From Lineus longissimus (Eukaryota > Nemertea > Pilidiophora > Heteronemertea > Lineidae): 64,000 bases of DNA. Below, piece after piece: positions 23,035 to 34,068 of the stretch. The translations under genes were made by a program, and so were the position numbers. Location of the stretch: NCBI RefSeq assembly GCF_910592395.1, contig NC_088315.1:12466501-12530500 (forward strand), in the 5' to 3' direction. The notes under the pieces were generated by a model, which saw nothing but the letters and a program-made list of their open reading frames with translations, made no database searches and was not told where the DNA came from. Every line of letters begins with the position of its first letter. Within the stretch, counting starts at the first letter, position 1.

Positions 23035-23946
23035 GTCACTGTATGTAAAGTGTAAACTGTATGTAGTCACTGTATGTAAAGCCATAAACTGTATACACTG
23101 AATATAAAGTGTTAATAAAAATGCATATATCCATCATGTCCATCGAATCTGAAAAAAAAATTGTGCAGACCCATGACAATTCTGGTTCCGGTACAGTTTG
23201 TCGCATTCCATATGGGCCGCGCGTTGGCCGATCCTGCATTCATGACGCACCGCACCCACAGTTGCCACGTCGGACGTGAATCCCATTGTTTCCTTCCTCG
23301 TGACGCAATTATTGGGGGGGGGGGGGCTTCACTTGATTTCTAGTAACTCTGCCAAACTCGACCCAGTGCCGGAACTTTGAAGTAATAGAGGAATTCCCTG
23401 ATGTAGGAGTTCCCGTACCGCCTTGCTATCCGATTTAGCATCTACCGTGCCGGAACAACATCAGCGCCTCTAGTGTCAGATTGTAAATTTGCCATTCTTG
23501 ATTTTGGTGCCAAACGAATCCAAAAAAACGCGTTTAAAACAATTAAGAATAAAAGCTACAAAGTTCGTTATTAACTAACTGGTGAAGAAACATACACAAA
23601 TATCTAGGCTAGCAGGTGGAAAATTCAATTATTATTTCACCACAAAGAGCTGCTTTTGTCAGCAGATATGAGACAGCTACCGGGGCGGGCGGGGACTATT
23701 TCTTTATGGGGCCTATGATTCAGCGTCTCCAAGGAATCTCCAAGTCCACTGGGGGGGGGGGGGGGGGGGGGGGTTAGGGGGCCTTCCCCTAATGTACTGG
23801 CTAAAACCTGTCACTTTCAGAGGACGGGGGAGGAGGTTTGAGGGACTCATCCCCCAATTAACTGGCTAAATATGTCAGAAGGACAGGGTTTGGGGGTGGC
23901 TCCCCAATGTCAAACAGTGTTCACTAGAGCTTGCTCTTTACATATT
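23031..23946 (+). mobile_element. Element X, copy 2, right part
   Basis: It resumes after the LINE with 'cactgtatgtaaagtgtaaa', partly duplicated (23037-23085). It matches copy 1 through 'tgacgcaattatt' at about 23313. It then carries about 580 bp absent from copy 1, including two long G runs (23314-23326, 23751-23773). It closes with the same 'cactagagcttgctctttac' end. Confidence 0.55.
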
Positions 23947-24085
23947 ACATGATGTAGTTGTCCTAGGTTGTGGCCATCTAATGGACTGGTTTGTCTGAAG
24001 CTGAACTTTAACAGATTGATGTAAAGGTCCAGTTACTGGTTGTCTACCGGGTTGTGACTCTCAAAGGAACCATCGCAATTAGTAA
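23947..24085 (+). repeat. Diverged ~100-bp minisatellite-like repeat, right part
   Basis: It continues the array interrupted at 19475: 'cctaggttgtggccatctaa', 'aggtccagttactggttgtc'. Its presence on both sides shows that the X/LINE block entered a pre-existing repeat. Confidence 0.5.
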
Positions 24086-24149
24086 GATTTAATCTATGTA
24101 ACAACCTTCAACTTTTAATCGCACTCATTATATGAAGTTGTGTGAACAA

Positions 24150-24320
24150 TCAGATGGATCGAGCAAAGCTCCTCGGGTTTTTTTCATTTGGCACACGGCC
24201 AGCTTGGAAACCATTTTTAGCTCAGTTTTGTGATGGAATATTTATATAAACTGACCCAGGAAACAGAAGTGAGCATCTTTACATTCAGCTGAGCGCCAGG
24301 CCCAGGGGCTTCTTGTTTTT
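24150..24320 (+). repeat. Short dispersed repeat with 'caggcccaggggcttcttg' end
   Basis: It runs from 'gatggatcgagcaaagctcc' to 'caggcccaggggcttcttg'. Its right end resembles the right end of repeat I (46935-46960, 'caggcccttgggcctcttg'). It lies just upstream of the gamma-glutamyltransferase exon and is non-coding. Confidence 0.4.
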
Positions 24321-24682
24321 ATATGGCCTAATATGGAGGAGGGAAAGCTGAACTATTGGCTACAACCCCATACATGCGGGTCGATCTAAACAACGGAGTG
24401 TTTGTGATGGCTAAGTGTGTGTACAGCTGATTGAAGAATTTGTTCAAGTTCCAGTTGTGCGGAATTGGCTTAAGTCAACCCGTGCCGTGCCGGACAGAGC
24501 TCTAGCTGTCCTAATGCACGTCTTTCGAAACAAGTGATGGCTTTGATGTTGAAGTCATACGTTCCATAGTTGCCTTAGCTGACTATATATTTGAAAGACT
24601 CGGGATGTGCCAAAACCAACTTTGGCAAAAAAACTGAATTTATGATACGTTTTAGTTAATTTGTGCATTCCTTTTTTCCTAG

Positions 24683-24889
24683 CCGAGTGTCTGGTATGGC
24701 GCGTCCATGCTGCTACCTCCTGGTCATCCTCTTGACAAGTGTGATATGCTTTGTTGTGATGCTCATTATCTACTTGGTACTCCCACCCAGACCTTGCCAG
24801 CCTCATACAGGGTCTTGTGTGGGACAGGAGAAGAAGTATCGATTTGCCACGGTAGCTTCTGATGCTCAAGTATGCTCAAAAGTTGGAAC
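24683..24889 (+). CDS. Gamma-glutamyltransferase, exon 1 (membrane anchor)
   Basis: The gene would encode a cell-surface enzyme that removes or transfers the gamma-glutamyl group of glutathione. The exon follows a pyrimidine-rich tract and AG at 24681-24682 and ends at a GTAAGT donor. Translation likely starts at ATG 24696, giving 64 codons plus two bases. Residues about 7-29 are a hydrophobic segment, the signal-anchor of a type II membrane protein. Next is a short lumenal stalk, then FATVASDAQVCSKVG, which matches the start of the GGT ectodomain (Ala-x-Asp..Cys-Ser). Phase fits exon 2. Upstream untranslated exons were not identified. The gene could be GGT1- or GGT5-like. Confidence 0.85.
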
Positions 24890-24955
24890 GTAAGTTTAAA
24901 GTTAAATATTCTATAACAAGAAGGTAGTCATTGGTATTTTCTTTTTGGCTTTGTC

Positions 24956-26078
24956 TTTTTGGCTCACCGGTACGATGAGTCTATACGACAGCACAGTGTC
25001 CGTCATCGTCCGTTGTATCCTATTTCAAAAACAGTGGCATGTTTCTTAACCGCTAGGGCTATGGACTCAAAACTTTGTATGCATGACCCCCTAGATCAGA
25101 TGACCTTTGACACTGAATTTCGGTCCGGCCAAAACTGAAAACATAAATAGTGTGATATCTCACTTATCAGTGATTTGTATTTGATGAAATTTTTATGGTA
25201 GGTACTCCTAGCAAGGATATATCACATATGATATGTGTTTTTGGTTTGACCTACTTTTCAAGGTCACAGAAGTCAAATGGCGTAAATTTGCTGTTTGAGT
25301 GTAATTGTGGCACATTTCTTAACTGGTAGGGCTATGAGCTTGGAAGTTTTTATGCATGACCCCCTAGATCAGATGACCTCTGACAGTCAATTTTGGTCTG
25401 ATCTGTTTCTTGACTTGGCCACAAGGGGGCCAAAGCTGAAAACACAAAAAGTGTGATATCTCACTTATTAGTGATTTGCTTTTGATGAAATGTTTATGGT
25501 AGGTACTCCCAGCCAGGATACATCACATATCATAGAGGTTTTTGATTTGGCCTATTTTTCAAGGTCATAGAGGTCAAATGGCGTAAATTGGCCGTTTAAG
25601 CGTAACTGTGGCACGTTTCGTAACTGCTAGGGCTATGGGCTTGAAACTTTGTACACAAACCCCCTAGGTCAGGTTACCTCTGACACTGAATTTTGGTCTG
25701 ATCTGTTTCTCGACTTTGTCACCAGGGGGCAAAAAGTGAAAACCTAGAAAGTGTGATATCTCGCTCATTAGTGATGCGTATTCGATAAAGTTGTTATTGT
25801 TGGTACTCCAAGCAAGGATACATTACATATTATACAGGTATTTGATTTGATCTACTTTTTAAGGTCATAGACGTCAAATGCCACGAATTTACTGTTTGGC
25901 GGCCTTACTATGGCATGTTTCTTAACTGCAATGACATATGAAGTGCCCTATGATTAGGATACAGATACTAGTAGTACCTCAGCATCTTCCTCGGTCATAT
26001 CTCAAGAAACATTCATTGTCAATTAAGTCGTTACCTAAATACCGGTGAGCTCAATGGCTCCTGGCCTTTTCATTATTT
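24956..26078 (+). repeat. Dispersed repeat family A, copy 3
   Basis: It has complete ends: 'tttttggctcaccggtacga' with a GTCCGTC-type block at the left, and 'ccggtgagctcaatggctcc' at the right. It contains about three ~305-bp modules. It lies in intron 1 of the gamma-glutamyltransferase gene. The nested LINE/Gypsy copy at 48375 begins with the same 'ggctcaccggt' phrase. Confidence 0.7.
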
Positions 26079-26700
26079 CAAAGGAATAGACGAAAGACAA
26101 CAATGACGGTAACGCAAAATGTACCAGGATATACAAATTCAAAACTTTACACATGGAGATGTCAGCCTGATGTTCTATATTATATTTTGATAAATGATGA
26201 TGATAATGATAACACATATTCAAAATGGTATCAACAGCATCAGTTGCATGCTCCTCCCTCGTCCCATCACTGGGTGTTCATAGCCACCAGGCGTAATAAA
26301 TTTAAAAAGTTTGGTACACAAAACATCCCAAGAATGAGTGTCTGCACTTTGTCTCTCCAAAATAAAACCAATTTCTTGAACATTTCTTTTGAACTAATTG
26401 TGACAATTGTTTCTGACACCGACATCTATGTTGAAATAGAAGCATTTAATTGTTTCTAACATTAGTTATTTCTGCTCTGCGATTGGTTTCGGGAAAGTTT
26501 TTAGGTTTTTATTTCTTCTTCATGATACATGTTAACCAAGACTTGGCATAAGTGTTCGGTTATTTGTGCTTCTACATTCTCTTAATTTATTCTAAAAAAA
26601 TTTTATGCAGGAGAAAACGGATGCCCACTTTTTATGTCTTACCTCTGAAATAAGTCTGAAATAAGTACATTTGAATAGACCCTAGGTCAAGAACATGTAT
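26079..26700. other. Intronic DNA, no feature recognised
   Basis: The 118-residue frame at 26103-26459 (+) has no recognisable domain and lacks splice or start support. It is left uncalled. Confidence 0.35.
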
Positions 26701-27215
26701 TAAACCAATCAGCTCGTGGTTATACAAAAATAATTCAGTTTGAAATCAATGCATGGTTTCACCATCAATTTTCACCAAATTACCATACTGGTATCATACC
26801 AGTATGGTAATTTCCATTTTAAAAAAATGTTCTTCTGAAAGAATCGTGAATTTTAAGTTCGTTAAAAATAAAGAAAACGATGAAGTTTCAGTCTAATTGG
26901 CTTCTTATGTGGTTTTGGTGCTCAAATTAAGCCGTCGTGGGTATCCTGTTGCCTGAAGTTAAATTATTTTTCAAAAAAAAAATTAAATTTGTTGGAAATG
27001 GAAAACTGCCCTGTACCAAATTAACCAGCTCATGGTTATATATATATACGAAAATTCTTCAGTTCAAAATCAATGCTTGGTTTCACCATACCAGATGAAT
27101 AGTTATTTTCATTTAGAAATTGTGAATTAGGTTTGTTAAAAATAAAGAAATGAGGAAGTTTCAGTCAAACAGGCATAGGTTTGTGGTTTTGGGGCTCAAG
27201 TAAACCTGTCGTGGT
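26700..27215 (+). repeat. Diverged ~315-bp tandem duplication
   Basis: Unit 1 (about 26700-26945) and unit 2 (about 27017-27215) share 'cagctcgtggttata', 'gaaatcaatgcatggtttcaccat', 'gttaaaaataaagaaa' and 'aagtttcagtc'. They end near 'gtcgtgg'. Unit 1 carries the perfect hairpin at 26777-26813. Confidence 0.55.
26777..26813. repeat. Perfect 18-bp hairpin
   Basis: Arms 26777-26794 and 26796-26813 are exact reverse complements around a single C at 26795. The core is TACCATACTGGTAT. It could be a foldback remnant or a cruciform-prone site. Confidence 0.9.
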
Positions 27216-27289
27216 CCAAAAGCCGATTAATAAAAGCAATAAAAAATAACCCCCTAACTTCAGACCTCCAAGCCCTGAAATTATCATGC

Positions 27290-27545
27290 GTAATGTCCCG
27301 TATAGGAAAATTTATGGGCCCCATATGGCTAATGTATGGGCAAGTGAGGGCAGTCATATGGGTACCTATGTGGGTAATTAATGTGGGTTCCAAATGGGCA
27401 AATGTGGTCCCCACTTTTCCCCACCCAGACCCAATGTGGAATATGCTCTCGGGTTTTCGGATGGGGGCAAACTGGGCATATGTAGGTTTTACATGGGTTC
27501 TATATGGACTTCCTTTTGGGTTCGTTGAATTGCACTTTCATATAA
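27290..27545 (+). repeat. ATGGG-rich degenerate minisatellite
   Basis: Repeated phrases such as 'atatgggtacctatgtggg', 'gtgggttccaaatgggc' and 'acatgggttctatatgg' occur every 15-25 bases. The open frames through it reflect repeat periodicity. Confidence 0.5.
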
Positions 27546-28062
27546 TATAATTTTCATATAATATGTGTTAATGGGTGTCTTTAGAGCTCATTTTTTCTCT
27601 TCAGTTTTACAGCGTAGGCCTAACCTCCAGCACGAGGTAGTGCGTCAGAATAAAAATCCCCTAACTGCGCAAGTTTTCACCAGCAACCCCCGGGTGGATG
27701 AGTTGGACACTCACCTCTCCACATGGTGTAAGGGATAGATATGTGGCGTGAGCCTTGATATCTTCCCCGCGCCATTTGTGCTTATTGTTGCGTCATAATA
27801 GCTAGCCACACTAAGTGACCCTTCTGCATGCCAAGTGCGTTACCGAAGGACGCACTCCCCAACAACCAACTTTAGCACATAGTCTCAGCTCCCAATTCCC
27901 ACTCAGATGTCATAATGTTGACAGCACACAGGCGGTGGAGGTGGAGAGCGATGACGGTCAGTCCAGACTTTCCCAGTCCAATCCACAGTTTTCCAATACC
28001 CGTATTTTTGATCATTTACCAACTTAATCGGGCCAACGAACTGACTCAGGCATGTTTACAAT

Positions 28063-28450
28063 TTGTTCCTGGTAAAGATTTCCCGGAAAAAACACATCCT
28101 CGTGCAAGTCAAACTTTGTTCCATCACGGTTAGTATCAATCATGTCAATCAATGTCTGGATTGCCCTCGTACAACGCGTTTGATGGACGAAGGTTCCTCG
28201 AAATTGACTGTAAAGCAAACAAAGACACTTTACGGGGATCGAAGTTTCTCAGCGTCCTCGGCACGGCTGTGGAATAAGTTGCCGACGGAACTAACTGCGA
28301 TTGACAATCAGGACACATTTAGGAAGCGCTTGAAGTGTTGGCTGTTCGAGAGGCATTATCAGTGACAATGAGTGGAAATCAACAAATAGCGCTCAAACAG
28401 CAATGCGTTCTGAGTAGCGCTATACAAATACTAGACATTATTATATTATT
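28063..28450 (+). pseudogene. 3' end of a CR1/L2-type LINE
   Basis: The frame to 28365 ends with YGDRSFSASSARLWNKLP and a Leu/Phe-rich tail. This is the conserved C-terminus of many CR1/L2-group RT proteins (YG-x-R-x-F-S...LWN-x-LP). After the stop comes 'gtagcgctatacaaatacta' and a run of TTA repeats (28438-28456), the typical 3' tail of this group. Upstream RT motifs are absent or scrambled, so this is a short 5'-truncated copy. It lies in intron 1. Confidence 0.7.
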
Positions 28451-28653
28451 ATTATAATCCAAGAAGCCTGACTTGCGTATGACTAATGCCAATATTGGAA
28501 TAAAAACCATCTTATAAATGGATATTATTTAGCGGCCCAGTAAGGCTCTGTAGTCAATTAAAACAGTGGACTCTGTCTTTGACTGAGGAATGGATACTTT
28601 TATTTACTGCTGTTGTTAGTTCTAACAGATAAATAAAAACCTATTTTTAGCTC

Positions 28654-29843
28654 ATTGGTGAGCTTATCTCAACACGTCTTTCCGTCGTCCGTTAACAATA
28701 GGGGCATGTTTGCTCACTATTGAGTCTAGAAAGTTGAAACTTGGTGTGAGGATGTCTTATGACAACATGACTTGACACAAAAAAATCATTGCCATTTGAC
28801 ATACATTCTGGGCTCGAGGCAGCCATCTTTGAAAACCTTATTTTGTCAATATCTCATGAACGTTGATAGCTAGAACAATGACATGTTTATTGTCAATACT
28901 TCTGCTAAGACTAAATGACAATATAAAATATACAGGTTTTCGATTTGACCTACTTTTGAAGGTCACAGAGGTCAAACTAAAATTTCAGCAAAGTTAACAA
29001 ATTTCGTCATTAATTGTCCTAGACTCTTCAAATTTGATATGTTGACACCTATTGGGCATCTGTACATATCAACAAAAACTCAGGTCAATGTGGCCTAATT
29101 TTCAGGTGTAAGTAGGTCGGTTCATAAAACTCAATGTCAGTTAAAGCGAACTGGAACCGGCAAGCCAGTTCGTATGACCTCGTTTTCATTTCCGGCGTAT
29201 CGGGTGATCAGAACGAGGCATGAATGAAACATGGCGCCTAGCTGTCAATCATTCAGTGACGTCACTACTATGGAATTTACTACGAAAATTCATGAATGAA
29301 AGATCGCATGACTCTCACATGATTCTCAATGATAACAAATTGAACTGCGCATGCTCGAGCACTGGGGGCGGAGCTACAAATCTGAACTCAAATAGGAAGT
29401 TGGAAGTTTGACTTTCTCGGGCGGTGAAAGTCGAAAAGTTGAATAAATCGCTCGGCGGTTCCAGTTCGCTTTAATCAAGAAACCTTCACTGTGTGATCCT
29501 CAAAGGTGCATCACTGATTGATATGATCAAGATTGACATAGAGTGTATAACATTTTGATCTTGACCTAGTTACCAAGGTCAGAAAGGTCAAACTCTAAAA
29601 TTCCACTGAAGTTGATACGTTCTGAGATTCTTCAAATTTTATATGGAGACACCTATTGGGCATCTGTACAAGTTGATCCAATTTAAGTCAATTGTGACCT
29701 AGTTTATCAAGTTCACAGAGGTCAAACTCAAAAAATGTCATTGACGGTGTCACATTTTGTCATATTTAAAATTCAATTTAACCTCCATATTTCATTTCAT
29801 CGGCAACTAAAGGATTCCCAGGTAAGCACAATGTCCCCAGATC
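28654..29843 (+). repeat. Dispersed repeat family A, subfamily 2, with nested MITE
   Basis: The left end reads 'ttttagctcattggtgagct' with GTCCGTTAAC. It aligns with 16074-16460 through the 'ggcagccatctttgaaaacc' core. Three modules with 'ggtcacagaggtcaaact' follow. The right end at about 29820-29843 reads 'ggtaagcacaatgtcccc', where the BEL 5' LTR begins. A MITE is inserted at 29141-29474. Confidence 0.65.
29141..29474 (+). mobile_element. TTAA-flanked MITE
   Basis: The ends are a 19-bp inverted pair: TTAAAGCGAACTGGAACCG at 29141-29159 and its complement ending at 29474. Both ends carry TTAA, which could be the target duplication (piggyBac-like) or part of the TIR. There is no coding sequence. 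A solo right end occurs at 10816-10902, so the family is dispersed. Confidence 0.75.
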
Positions 29844-30031
29844 TGTTGGAGATTGAAATAGGGCCTATACTAGTATATTTGAACCAATTGCTACATTGTA
29901 AAGTTAGAGGCCTGTCCTGATTGGTGCTGCCGCCTGTACACAGGAATTGTCACTAGTTTTAGAGAATAAAAGGAACTGTGTTGTTTGTGTCCTCCTAAAT
30001 TTACCTCAGTCAAATCATGCTGCAGTTTGCA
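29844..30031 (+). repeat. BEL/Pao 5' LTR
   Basis: It starts TGTTGGAGATTGAAATAGGG and ends ...GCAGTTTGCA. It contains AGAATAAAA, a likely polyadenylation signal, near 29960. It aligns along its length with 34990-35163. Confidence 0.75.
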
Positions 30032-30145
30032 AAATCAGTTATTTAAATAAAATTTTAAAATTTTAATTGAACATAATTTTAATTGAACATAATTGACCGA
30101 ACTTTGGGTGAAGTACCTGTAAACCTGTGAAGGTTAAAAGAGGAC

Positions 30146-30490
30146 ATGAAAGAATTTGAACGGTTTTTAAGAAAAGTTGACAATATTCAAACAGAAATAG
30201 AATGTGAATTAGATCAGGAAGAATCAGAGGCTGAGATTGATTCACATGGTACATGGCGGGATGCAGTAAAAATGTCGTATCGTGCGACACAGGAACTTTT
30301 AGAAACAAGTGTAAAAAAGGAGCCCTCTAGTCCTAGTCGTGCTGGTATTACTACAAAAGTTAAAACTGCCAGTTCCTGTCAGGAAAAATTGCCTAAATTG
30401 GAACTACCACATTTCTCCGGAGTACTGACCGAGTGGCAAACATTCTATGAGAAATTTTTAATGATTGTTCATGACAACAAGGACATAAAG
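30146..30490 (+). pseudogene. BEL/Pao Gag, first part
   Basis: The 115-residue frame has a charged N-terminal helix and then KLPKLELPHFSG, TEWQTFYEKF, the signature of the BEL Gag family (DUF1759-like). The frame is cut at 30490 by a MITE. The Gag protein would form the cytoplasmic particle that packages the element RNA. Confidence 0.75.
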
Positions 30491-30492
30491 TA

Positions 30493-31269
30493 GAACCCCT
30501 TTAGCGGACACCTCTGCCAGGCGGACACCTCTACATTACGGACACGTCCGGCCAGTCCCGATTTTTTTCTAAGTCATTTCCAATAACAAAAACCTCTGTA
30601 CGGTGGACACCTCTCTACTCCGAATTGCGGACAGGGCGATGGCAAACTTTTGGTCCATTTCCCTCCCAATTACGGACAGTAGGCAAAAACAACGCGTGCG
30701 CTGCGAGAGTCAAGTAGGCCTGACAGGCGAGATATTTGCGCAATTAATCAACGTAATTACCCCATGGCATTGTGTTTTTGTATCCTAATTAAGCCGCGGC
30801 ATTTGTTTACTCATTTTTTCAACTAATCATATAGGCCTATTGTGTCAACGGACACTCATAAATCCACGCGGTTTTGTCAGTGTTGCGGCGAATATGCGTG
30901 AGTAGAGAAATTAGAAAAAATTTATTACCAATCAAAGGTGGCTGATGGACAGAAATTATGGTGTTTTTTCACACATTATGACATGTCGTGGAGATTTTGC
31001 AATAAAAGGGGCACCTTTTACTGGAGAGATTATTCACTCTCTGAGTTCCAAAGTAGCTCACGTCATTTAACGCAACATCACAAGCAAAGACCGATCAGCC
31101 AACAGGTTCAAAGTTTCTACGCTAGATGTCGACACAGAGAAAACCAAGACCTGCAAGGTGGGAACTTCAACTCCACCTATCGGACGATTTGGCATAACCT
31201 CTCTATTGCGGACACCTCTCTATTGCGGACACCTGGGCCCAGTCCCATGGGTGTCCCCAATAGAGAGGT
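30493..31269. mobile_element. TA-flanked MITE (Tc1/mariner or pogo-like) in BEL Gag
   Basis: The ends are imperfect inverted repeats built on 'ctctattgcggacacc': left 'gaacccctttagcggacacc', right complement 'acctctctattggggacacc'. They are flanked by TA (30491-30492, 31270-31271). Several further 'cggacacctct' units lie near both ends (30520-30610, 31199-31232). The Gag frame continues across the site if the 777 bp and one TA are disregarded, so the insertion postdates the BEL element. No transposase was seen. Confidence 0.75.
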
Positions 31270-31271
31270 TA

Positions 31272-31540
31272 TACGGTTATCACCAAGGTTTCATATTTAA
31301 CCTCTCTCCTAGAGGCAGTGGTTGCAGGTTTGAGCACACCAAAAGACAACTGCGTTGCAGCTGTCAACCTTTTAAACAAGCGATTCTGGAATAAAGATGG
31401 ATTGATCTTTGAAAACATACAGGAGTCACTGAATGTCACTTTACCATCACAAAAGCAGACAGTACGAGATCTGTGGTGTCTTCAAGACACAATTCAAACG
31501 CATGTTCGAAACTTGGTGTCCCTCAGTATCAGTTAGGGCA
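31272..31540 (+). pseudogene. BEL/Pao Gag, second part
   Basis: It continues the Gag frame with a short helix, then STPKDNCVAAVNLLNKRFWN, the conserved 'x-x-A-V-x-L-L-x-x-R-F-G' block of BEL Gag. It ends at a stop near 31536. The zinc-knuckle region and most of the protease expected next are missing or scrambled (31540-31700). Confidence 0.7.
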
Positions 31541-31699
31541 CGTATGGACTCTTTCTCACACAATTCATCTTGTCCAGATTTCCCAATAATATCACTTTAT
31601 CACGATGGAGTGGGCACGAAACGGAGCAGGGAAAGAAAGTGACTTGATGGGTTTCTTGGAGAGAGAGCTGATACACTCAAAGATATGAATTTTTCGGCA

Positions 31700-32900
31700 C
31701 AATCGAGTGTGCATCACCTTCAATGAACAAGCAGACAGTCAATAAACAATGTGTAGCCTACCAAGACACCATCTTTGGGTGGGTTTTGTCTGGATCTTAC
31801 TCAAAAGGACACAGTGAGACACCCAGTCAGTCAACTGCTATGGTCTGTGTTAGTCAAAATTTACTGAATTTGTCAGATATCCCGGATGTGACACTCTCCA
31901 ATTTTTTGGATCTGGAGTCCATTGGTGTAACAGAAAATGGAGAGTCGAGTCCTGGAACAGATACGGTAATCTTGAATCAATTCACCGAAACAGTTGAGTT
32001 CAAAGATAGTAGGTATGTAGTCATCGCTGTTAAATAATTGAAATTTGACAGAAGGCCGGTTGCAAAGTTTGAACTGTAAACACTCTAAGAACCCAGTCTT
32101 AAGAGATAGGTATGATAAAGCCTTGGTCAAACTAGAGACTCTTGAAATTATTCAGGAAGTACCCCCGACCTAAATTGTCCCTAGTGATGAGAGTCCAGTA
32201 TTCTATTTACCCCACTTAAATTCCTAGTCATAAAAGAGTCGAGATTGACAACCAAAATCCGACCTGTTTTTGATGCCTCTGCCAAGGGGGCAAATGGAGT
32301 GTCACTGAATGATTGTAATAAGTCGGGGACCCAATTTGTTGTCAGGTCGATTAGACATTCAAATCAGATTCAGAAGATTGCGGATGGCGATGACCAGTGA
32401 TATTACCAAAGCTTCCCTTCAAATCGCTGTCAACAGGGAAGATCAGGATGTTCATCGCTTCTTGTGGACAAAAGATGGCAAGGACAGGGTGATGAAATTA
32501 TTGCCTGTCCCATTTGGCAACATGGGCAGTCCATTTCTTCACAATGGCACCATCTGTCTCAGTATTATGATCTTGAAACCTCCACAGTTGTTGAGGAACT
32601 GAGGGAAAACCTGTATGTAGATGATTGGATAACTGGGGCTGATTATGAGGATGAAACTTGTGAGATGTTCTGTGATGGGCAAGAGTTTCTGAAAGAAGGT
32701 AGTCTGTCATTGGCAAAGTGTAGCTCTAACATTGAAGTAATCAAAGACATGTTCATACAAGACTTTGATTCAAAACATTCTGTGTCAACAAAGATGCTTG
32801 GGTTGAAGTGTTTAAGGCAGAAGATTGTTTTGCATTTGATGGAGTTCACATCCCCACACAGATTGTCACAACCAAAAGAGTTGTTTTGAGCGTTATAGCA
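31700..32900 (+). pseudogene. BEL/Pao protease end and reverse transcriptase, broken
   Basis: It begins with QDTIFGWVLSG, the end of the BEL protease region, then FLDLESIGV at the start of the RT. A stop at 32035-32037 and several more around 32170-32300 interrupt it. The core is recognisable in shifted frames: MTSDITKASLQIAV (first catalytic Asp), HRFLWT, PFGNMGSPF, then LYVDDWITGA with the catalytic aspartate pair near 32610-32640. Confidence 0.75.
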
Positions 32901-33079
32901 AGTTTGTTTGACCTACTTGGTTTCTTGTCCCCTTACACCATATACTTGAAAATCTTGTTGCAAGAATTATGGTTGTTGAAACTGGATTTGGATGACAACG
33001 TCCTAGCCCGGTGCCGCCACTACCTGATAGGTTTCTGAGGTGGGTGCAAGTTTTGACTGAGGTACAAAAATCGAAAATT

Positions 33080-33391
33080 CCCTGAGGTTACAGTGTGTCA
33101 TTGTGGTCAAATTTGACCGGAGTTGAGGTTTATAGGTTTGGTGATGCCTCAGAACAAGGTTACGGAGCTGTAGTATACCTGCGTATTCCCTGTTCAGATG
33201 GTAGCTATAAGGTTTCACTAGTCACATCCAGCGCTAGAGATGCACCTGTAAAAGAGGTCTCACTCCCAAGATTAGAATTGCTTGGTGCCCCCCTGTGTGC
33301 TCGTTTGGTCAGCTTTGTAGTGAAAGCTTTGAAACTCCCATCTGACACAATGTGCAGGTATTGGGCAGACTCTACTGTAGCTTTAGGTTGA
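33080..33391 (+). pseudogene. BEL/Pao RNase H region
   Basis: The frame shows RFGDASEQGYGAVVYLR, then APVKEVSLPRLELLGAPLCARL and YWADSTVALG. These are the hallmarks of the BEL RNase H, with Asp, Glu and Asp in the expected order. It ends at a TGA near 33389. Confidence 0.8.
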
Positions 33392-33525
33392 ATTAAAGGT
33401 GAGTCTTGTCGTTGGAAGACGTTTGTTGCAAACCGAGTCTTGAAATTTAGGAATTCTCAGATGTTGAGCAGTGGTCACATTGCCCTGGGAAACGGGAATG
33501 TGGTAAAGGGAACCCAACTGATATA

Positions 33526-34068
33526 ATGACTAGATGTGTTCTTGCAGGAGAATTGGTCTCCTTCAATCAGTGGTTGTCGGGACCTAGTTGGCTAGCTAAA
33601 CCATTGAAACTGGGTCAAGACAAAGTGGTATTTGGTCAGGTGGAGCGGTTCCTTCAGCCAGAGACTATGGTCATTGTGAAAGTAGCTACAATGTGGTTGC
33701 CTGAAGACATTCTTAAGGTGGAGAGATGGAGAACACTTGAGAAAGAAATTAGAATCATAGCTAGGGTTTTCAGAGTATTTCAAAACTTGAATAAAACAAA
33801 ACAACATATCTCTGGAAAACTGTCTTTGGAAGAGTGTGGAAAGGCAAAACTGGGATTGTTGAAACATGAACAGAGTGTAGCATATATTACTGAGATTGAA
33901 TACCTAAAACAGGAAAAGTCTGTAGGAAAATCATCACCATTGTTAATGTTAAATCCAGTCATCGGAAAAGATGGTTTAATTCGGATTGGTGGTAAGTTAG
34001 AAAACTCTCAACTGACATATGCTTACAAACATCCTGTCATAGTCCCCAAGTACGCAGAATGTCAGTAG
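33526..34068 (+). pseudogene. BEL/Pao connection and integrase N-terminus, truncated
   Basis: FNQWLSGPSWL, then a helical region, then IGKDGLIRIGGKLENSQL and KHPVIVPK, the start of the BEL integrase. A stop follows at 34066-34068. The zinc-binding and DDE core are absent from the 900 bp before the 3' LTR, so no active integrase could be made. Confidence 0.75.

Noticed and set aside
26103-26459. 118-residue + strand frame in GGT intron 1
   Set aside because: No domain, and no splice or codon support. It is located next to a family A end.
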